Below, in pieces: positions 49,289 through 53,569 of a stretch of DNA of 53,569 nt. Source of the DNA: Planctomycetota bacterium (GTDB lineage Bacteria > Planctomycetota > Phycisphaerae > Phycisphaerales > SM1A02); the NCBI GenBank assembly GCA_024226535.1, contig JAAELP010000039.1:1-53569 (forward strand). The letters run 5' to 3'. Each line of letters starts with the position of its first letter. The first letter of the stretch is position 1. The notes beneath the pieces are model-generated. The model made no database searches. It was not told the DNA's origin and saw only the letters and a list, made by a program, of their open reading frames with translations. A program made the position numbers and the translations under genes.

Positions 49289-50773
49289 ATGCACCGCACC
49301 CGCCTTCTCGTTCCGACGATCGCCGTGGCCGTTGCCGCGGCGGTGATGACCTTCGCCGGCCCGCGCGCCGACGGCCAGGACGAGCCCGCGCCATCAACGG
49401 CCCCCGCGGTCGATCCCCCCGTGGTCGAAGCCCCGCCCGCTGACACTGGCCCGGCGCGGGTCATCGTGCGCGAGAGCCGGCGCAACGAGATCATGGGGCA
49501 CGTGGAGCTGGAGGATGAGGACGTCATCGTCGTGCGCGCCCTCGACGGCACGATGCAGCGCTTCGCGAAGCGACGGGTGGTGCAGATCATCCGCCTCACC
49601 AGACCCGCGCCCGGGCAGCGCGGCGTGGTCGTGCTCCGCAATGGGCAGACCCGCGACGGCATCATCGTCGACGACGATTTCACGCACGTGACGGTGGAGA
49701 TCGAGGGCGTGCGCACGCGTCTGAAACGCGAGTTCGTGGACCACGTCCGCCTCGAGCCGTCGTTCGACGAGCGGTACGCCCACCTCAAGGCGATGCTCCG
49801 TCCGGACATGCCCTACCGCCATCTCGCGCTGTGCCAGTGGCTCGTGGACCAGCGCCGGTACGCGCTCGCCGAGGAGGAGCTGCTCACGCTGCTGCGCGAT
49901 CACCCGATCGCCGAGGGTCAGGAGCTGCTCACGATGGTGCGGGCGCAGATCGCCCTCACCCGGACGACGAAACGCGGGCCCGACCCCGTTCGCAACCCCG
50001 ACGTGACCGCACCCGATCCCAACCGCACCAGGAACACCCTTCCCCGCCCGGAGACGGTCGGGGGATTGCTGAACCGCGAGGAGGTCAACCTCATCCGCGT
50101 GTTCGAGATCGACTTCAACTACCCGCCGAAGGTCGCGGTGCGCAAGGAGACGATCGCCCACCTGATCCAGGAGCACAGCACCGACAAGGAGATGGAGAGC
50201 CTCGGTCCCGACCGAACCGCGCTGTACCGGGCCCCGCCGATCGATATCGTGCGCCTGATGTTCAAGCTCAAGGCGCGGGAGCTGTACGAGGACATCGACG
50301 TCATCACCGAGCCGCACGCGCTGAACCTGTTCCGGCAGCGGGTCCACAACACGTGGCTCATGAACAACTGCGCCACGAGCCGCTGCCATGGGAGCCCCGG
50401 CGCGGGGCGGTTCTTCCTGCACCGTCGGAACTACCGCGACGAGCGGGTTCGCTACACCAACCTGCTCATCCTGGAGCGAACGAAGCTCGACGACACGATG
50501 CCGCCGCTGGTCAACTTCGAGAAGCCGCTGGAGTCGCTGATCATCCAGTACGGGCTGCCGACCACGATCGCCCGACACCCCCACCCGCCGGTGCGCGGCT
50601 GGTCGCCCGCCTTCCGCCGGCTGGAGGACCGCATGGTGCGCTGGGGCGTGGAGTGGATGGACGCCATGCTCCAGCCGCGGCTCGGCTACCCGGTCGAGTA
50701 CGAGCCCCCGGTGTTCGCGGTCGAGCCGGCTGCCCCGGTTGGGGCCGATCCGCCGGAGCGGAGTTCGCGGTAG
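49289..50773 (+). CDS. Secreted protein with a single CX4CH haem-like motif
   Basis: A 494-residue exported protein. A Sec signal (about 5-28, ending near ADG-Q) is followed by a Pro/Ala-rich linker. Next come a small beta domain (about 55-140) rich in strands such as RVIVRESRRNEIMGHV, and helical TPR-like segments (about 160-215, YRHLALCQWLVDQRRYALAEEELL). In the C-terminal half NNCATSRCHGSPGAGRF (from about 359) has Cys361, Cys366 and His367, spaced CX4CH. The surrounding pattern (GAGRFFLHR, LILERTKLDDTMPP) recalls cytochrome-like domains of planctomycete secreted proteins. Whether haem is attached is inference. Confidence 0.75.
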   Translation: MHRTRLLVPTIAVAVAAAVMTFAGPRADGQDEPAPSTAPAVDPPVVEAPPADTGPARVIVRESRRNEIMGHVELEDEDVIVVRALDGTMQRFAKRRVVQIIRLTRPAPGQRGVVVLRNGQTRDGIIVDDDFTHVTVEIEGVRTRLKREFVDHVRLEPSFDERYAHLKAMLRPDMPYRHLALCQWLVDQRRYALAEEELLTLLRDHPIAEGQELLTMVRAQIALTRTTKRGPDPVRNPDVTAPDPNRTRNTLPRPETVGGLLNREEVNLIRVFEIDFNYPPKVAVRKETIAHLIQEHSTDKEMESLGPDRTALYRAPPIDIVRLMFKLKARELYEDIDVITEPHALNLFRQRVHNTWLMNNCATSRCHGSPGAGRFFLHRRNYRDERVRYTNLLILERTKLDDTMPPLVNFEKPLESLIIQYGLPTTIARHPHPPVRGWSPAFRRLEDRMVRWGVEWMDAMLQPRLGYPVEYEPPVFAVEPAAPVGADPPERSSR

Positions 50774-50774
50774 A

Positions 50775-50894
50775 AGATTGCGGGGATGGCTGGGATGGCG
50801 GGGATTGCGGGGATGGCTGGGATGATCGGAGTCGCGCGCTCCGGCATCCCCGCCATCCCTGCAATCCCCGCCATCCCAGCCATCCCTGCAATCT
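50775..50894. repeat. Very long inverted repeat built from 9-bp tandem units
   Basis: Two 50-base arms (50775-50824 and 50845-50894) are inverted copies of each other with only three differences. The 20-base loop holds a further CGGAG/CTCCG stem. Each arm is itself a tandem array of a 9-base unit GGGATnGCn. In RNA two of the three mismatches are G-U pairs, so an almost unbroken duplex of about 50 bp forms two bases after the stop of the CX4CH gene. It may block read-through, protect the mRNA, or be a mobile repeat. It codes for nothing sensible. Confidence 0.85.
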
Positions 50895-50924
50895 CCGCCG
50901 CCCCAGCCATCCGTCCCCGCCTGA

Positions 50925-50930
50925 TACACT
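50925..50930 (+). promoter_or_regulatory. -10 box of the coiled-coil lipoprotein gene
   Basis: TACACT, 33 bases before the ATG at 50964. The leader contains GAGG about 8-11 bases before the start. Confidence 0.45.
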
Positions 50931-50963
50931 GTCTGGCTCCCCCGAGCCCCCACGAGGCCCCCC

Positions 50964-52976
50964 ATGAGACCGCACCGCCTAATCACCGCGCCGATGATCG
51001 CCTGCGCCCTCGTCTCGCCGCTCGTCGGTGGTTGCGAGGACGACGCTTCGCGGCAACGCGCCGCCGCCCAGGAGGCCATCGAGACCGCCGGGAACGACCT
51101 CGAACTCGCCCTCGTCTCGTCGCCGCTGCCCGGTGACGACAATTTCGAAGCGACGCGCGGCAAGCTCCAGGGCATCGTCACCGGCCTCACTCGCTTGAAC
51201 GGCGCCGACGAGGGCCAGCAGGTCGCCGCGGATCTACTGCTCGCCGCATCCCACTCCCGGCTTGCCGGCATGCGGCTCACCGAGGTCCAGCAGATCGAAA
51301 CCAACCACCGCGCCCGCCGCGCGGAGCTGCACAGCCAGCTCGACGCGGCGCTGCGGCTGGACGGGCTCGCGGAGGCCCGGGAGGGCCTGAGCAGCGACGG
51401 GTCGCGCGACCATCTGGAAGGCGAGCGCGACAAGAGCGAGGATCGGCTCGCGCAGTTCAGCCAGCGTCTCGCGGAGCTCGACGAACCGATCTCGGAGCGC
51501 CGGGCGCGCAACCGCGAGGACGGCGGCGAGGCGACGCGGCTCGACGGCGAGGCCAACGACCTGCGGCGCGAGGCTGCCCGGCAAGGCCACGCCGGCGGCC
51601 TGGGCACCTACGAGGAAGCGATCCGGCTCGAGCGCAAGGCCGACCAGTACGAGTACCGAATCGCCCAGCGCCGCAACGAGCTGGAATACGAGTACATGCC
51701 CGAGCACCAGCTCGCCGAACGTCGCGCGGAGCTCGCGCGGGAGATGATGCAGACCGTCAGCGCGACCGAGAACTCGCTCGACGAGCAGGACTCCATCCGG
51801 GCCAACGAGATCCGCACCACGCGTGAGTTGGTCGGCCAGTTCCGCGAGCGCATCGAGGCAGGTCTGAACGAGATCGACGCCACCGCCGCCAGTGAGCTGG
51901 CCGAGCGGTACGACGAGACACTCCAGCACCTGGAGAAGACGCGAACCGCGGCGAACCGCGCCCTCACCCGCAGCCCGCGAGAGGGCAAGGACACCGCGCG
52001 TCTGGCCCTCGCCCGCGCCCACGAGGTGGAGGGACGGATGTACGCCGCGCGAGCGATGGGCCTCACCGGCCAGGCCGCGATCCTCGAGCGTCTCGCCGAC
52101 GCCGGCGATTCAGTCGGCAACGCCGACCGGTACCGCTCGGAGCTGTCGCGCGTGACGACCGCGGCGGACGAGGCGGTGGAGAAGGCGAAGGCGGCGCTCG
52201 CTGAAGCACGCGACACCCTTGGCAGCGTGACGAGCAAGGACGCCAGGCCGCACGTGGCCGAGGTCGTGGCCGGACTCGACCGCCACCTCGCGGCCCTCTC
52301 CGGCGTCGAGCCGCCGGAGCGGATGCCGGCGGAGCGGTCGACCGGCGGACGCACGAGCGCGCCCGCGAACACCCCGGCCCGCGGGTTCGCGTCGGCCGAC
52401 GAGATCATCGCCCTCATGAGCGAGGGACAGGACGCCGACTTCGATGCGGCCGTGCGCGTGGTCGACGCGATCCACACGCCCAGCGCGACGAGCCGGTCGA
52501 TGGTCAAGGGCCTCCGCTCCATCCTCGAGCCGATGTCGGAGTTCATGAGCGCGATCAGCGACACGTTCGGCGAGGATGCCCTCGAGCAGCTCCAGTCGGC
52601 GCCGGGCATGGACGGCATGACCACGCAGTACGACGACATCGAGATCACCAACCGCACCGACGACGTCGTCACCGTGAAGTACACCGAGCCCGACGGCTCC
52701 ACGCCCACGCTCGATCTCGTGAAGGTCGGCGACGCGTGGTTCATCGACGGCGACTCGATGGTCGCGACCATGGCCCCGGAGGAACTCCAGTCGATGGACA
52801 TGGTCTCCGCCATGATGGGCCAGATGTTCGGCGGGATGGCCAAGCGCATTCGGGCCGGCGAGTTCGCCTCGGTCGAGGAGTTCCAGCAGGCGATGATGCA
52901 GGAGATGATGGGCGGCGCGGGCATGGGCGGCATGCCCGAAGGCATGGGCGCTCCGGGCGTCCCGAGCGATCGTTGA
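50964..52976 (+). CDS. Long coiled-coil lipoprotein
   Basis: A 670-residue protein. A signal with lipobox VGGC (Cys about 25) is followed by about 400 residues of nearly continuous helix rich in Glu, Arg, Ala and Leu, with heptad-like spacing (ERDKSEDRLAQFSQRLAELDE, LAERRAELAREMMQ). This would form a long coiled coil. Residues about 480-620 form a mixed domain (VVDAIHTPSATSRSMVKGL, VTVKYTEPDGSTPTLDLVKVGDAWFIDGD), resembling a SnoaL/NTF2-like or DUF4878-like fold. The tail is Met/Gly-rich. Possibly a cell-envelope spacer or scaffold; function unknown. It is coupled to the next gene by TTGA overlap. Confidence 0.8.
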   Translation: MRPHRLITAPMIACALVSPLVGGCEDDASRQRAAAQEAIETAGNDLELALVSSPLPGDDNFEATRGKLQGIVTGLTRLNGADEGQQVAADLLLAASHSRLAGMRLTEVQQIETNHRARRAELHSQLDAALRLDGLAEAREGLSSDGSRDHLEGERDKSEDRLAQFSQRLAELDEPISERRARNREDGGEATRLDGEANDLRREAARQGHAGGLGTYEEAIRLERKADQYEYRIAQRRNELEYEYMPEHQLAERRAELAREMMQTVSATENSLDEQDSIRANEIRTTRELVGQFRERIEAGLNEIDATAASELAERYDETLQHLEKTRTAANRALTRSPREGKDTARLALARAHEVEGRMYAARAMGLTGQAAILERLADAGDSVGNADRYRSELSRVTTAADEAVEKAKAALAEARDTLGSVTSKDARPHVAEVVAGLDRHLAALSGVEPPERMPAERSTGGRTSAPANTPARGFASADEIIALMSEGQDADFDAAVRVVDAIHTPSATSRSMVKGLRSILEPMSEFMSAISDTFGEDALEQLQSAPGMDGMTTQYDDIEITNRTDDVVTVKYTEPDGSTPTLDLVKVGDAWFIDGDSMVATMAPEELQSMDMVSAMMGQMFGGMAKRIRAGEFASVEEFQQAMMQEMMGGAGMGGMPEGMGAPGVPSDR

Positions 52977-53329
52977 ACGCGAGCCGTCCTCGCTGGTCCA
53001 CCGCGGCCGCGATCTACCTCGTCGTCGGCGCCGTCGCCTGCGGCGCGCTCGGCTGGCTGCCCCTGCACCTGCTGCGCGAGCTGGCCGTCGATCCCCCCTA
53101 CCCGAAGTCCGAGATCCCCGGCCTCGCCGCCGCAGCGGTCGAGCACCGCGCGATCGTGCCGCTGCTCGCGCTGCCCGCCCTGCTGTGCGGCATCGCGCTG
53201 CTCCGCACGTCGTGGTCCCCCCGCTCGATCCTCACCGTCGGCACGATCGCCTTGCTCCTGCCGCTGGCGGTCACGCTGTACTGCTTCGTGAGCCTGGTCG
53301 CGCCGCTGTACCAGATGCACGAGATCTGA
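52973..53329 (+). CDS. Small membrane protein
   Basis: A 118-residue protein. Its start is TTG at 52973-52975, overlapping the previous stop (TTGA). There are three hydrophobic segments (about 10-30, 56-74 and 84-109), and little else. A Trp-Ser-Pro-Arg loop separates the second and third. I recognise no family. The overlap with the coiled-coil lipoprotein gene suggests translational coupling and perhaps a joint function in the envelope. The alternative is a later start: no ATG is available before the first membrane segment. Confidence 0.6.
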   Translation: MNASRPRWSTAAAIYLVVGAVACGALGWLPLHLLRELAVDPPYPKSEIPGLAAAAVEHRAIVPLLALPALLCGIALLRTSWSPRSILTVGTIALLLPLAVTLYCFVSLVAPLYQMHEI

Positions 53330-53343
53330 GCGCGGGCACTTCG

Positions 53344-53569
53344 TCAGCGCTCGAGAACGGTCCGCGCCGTCGCGCGAACGAGCTCGTCCTCCGCGTCGTC
53401 CCCCGCGATCGTCTCGACTCGCGACCGGAGGTCCGGGTCGTCGTTCCTCGCCAACGCGTTGCCCGCGACGACGAGCGCATTCCGCTTCATCATCGCCAGC
53501 CTCGCGCGCTTCATCGCCGACGTCGTGAACGCCTCCCGCCGGTCGGCTTCCGACCAGCCGAGCACCTCG
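53344..53569 (-). CDS. queG: Epoxyqueuosine reductase, C-terminal fragment (cut by the window edge)
   Basis: Only the last 74 or so residues are visible; the gene continues beyond the right edge. The pattern LGWSEADRREAFTTSAMKRARL followed by MKRNALVVAGNAL is the C-terminal signature of QueG (F...SA.KR......RN...a.GN). A short HEAT-like helical end (DDPDLRSRVETIAGDDAEDELVR) follows. QueG reduces epoxyqueuosine to queuosine in tRNA anticodons using cobalamin and Fe-S clusters, but those domains lie outside the window. The identification rests on the short tail only. Confidence 0.75.
   Translation of the reverse strand, partial: EVLGWSEADRREAFTTSAMKRARLAMMKRNALVVAGNALARNDDPDLRSRVETIAGDDAEDELVRATARTVLER

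Noticed and set aside
50686..50910. Small minus-strand frame of repeated Ile-Pro-Ala and Ala-Gly-Met units
   Set aside because: It is translation of the 9-bp tandem array within the inverted repeat; no start signal and no sensible protein.
1..53569. CRISPR arrays, tRNA genes, rRNA genes, insertion sequences or prophage
   Set aside because: I looked for regular spaced repeats, cloverleaf-like tRNA arms, transposase and phage motifs, and saw none that hold up by eye; a covariance-model scan would be decisive.

Overview
The window is GC-rich, gene-dense bacterial chromosome. It carries about 43 protein genes on both strands. I see no tRNA, rRNA, CRISPR array, prophage or insertion sequence, and no gene-free stretch longer than 300 bases. 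Lipid A synthesis (lpxB) and a heptose-type sugar isomerase (gmhA) point to a Gram-negative with lipopolysaccharide. About nine predicted lipoproteins, DUF900 hydrolases, a haem-motif protein with a Planctomycetes-like build, a Cache-domain Ser/Thr kinase and a PP2C/kinase pair make a planctomycete of the Phycisphaerae type my best guess. That placement is inference from gene content, not from a marker gene.

Layout. 1-296: palindromic intergenic repeat. 297-5638: small lipoprotein, YkgJ-type metal-cluster protein with an unknown partner, then two Na+:amino-acid transporters (NSS and AGCS), the second with a large extra soluble domain. 5779-10749: PD-(D/E)XK-like protein, lpxB, GH113-like hydrolase, aspS. 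10811-18998: frameshifted coiled-coil lipoprotein, DUF900 lipoprotein hydrolase, membrane glycerophosphodiesterase, chagasin-like lipoprotein, bifunctional tyrA, asnB. 19004-26808: AsmA-like protein, second DUF900 lipoprotein, LOG-family enzyme, DUF4105 membrane protein, eight-haem HEAT/TPR lipoprotein. 26864-34358: enolase-superfamily enzyme, receptor-like kinase, FAH-family protein, S33 hydrolase lipoprotein coupled to a GH3-family adenylase. 34355-41520: K+ channel, pilT, Na+:dicarboxylate symporter, trxB with an unknown exported protein, aminotransferase. 41525-44987: REP-like pair, PP2C phosphatase, atypical kinase, cysteine desulfurase-like enzyme, gmhA. 44993-53569: MscS channel, MauE/thioredoxin fusion, TIM-barrel isomerase, CX4CH protein, a very long inverted repeat, a coiled-coil lipoprotein, a small membrane protein and the 3' end of queG.

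The clearest window-wide signal is in the promoters. Most transcription units have a TAnnnT-like -10 box very close to the start codon. In 14 genes only 6-8 bases separate the box from ATG or GTG and no Shine-Dalgarno sequence is visible, so those mRNAs are probably leaderless. Another ten genes have the box 16-60 bases upstream, most with a recognisable Shine-Dalgarno sequence. I used this spacing to choose several starts (lpxB, the MscS gene). Many gene pairs are very tight, with GTGA, ATGA or TTGA stop/start overlaps and convergent overlapping stops.
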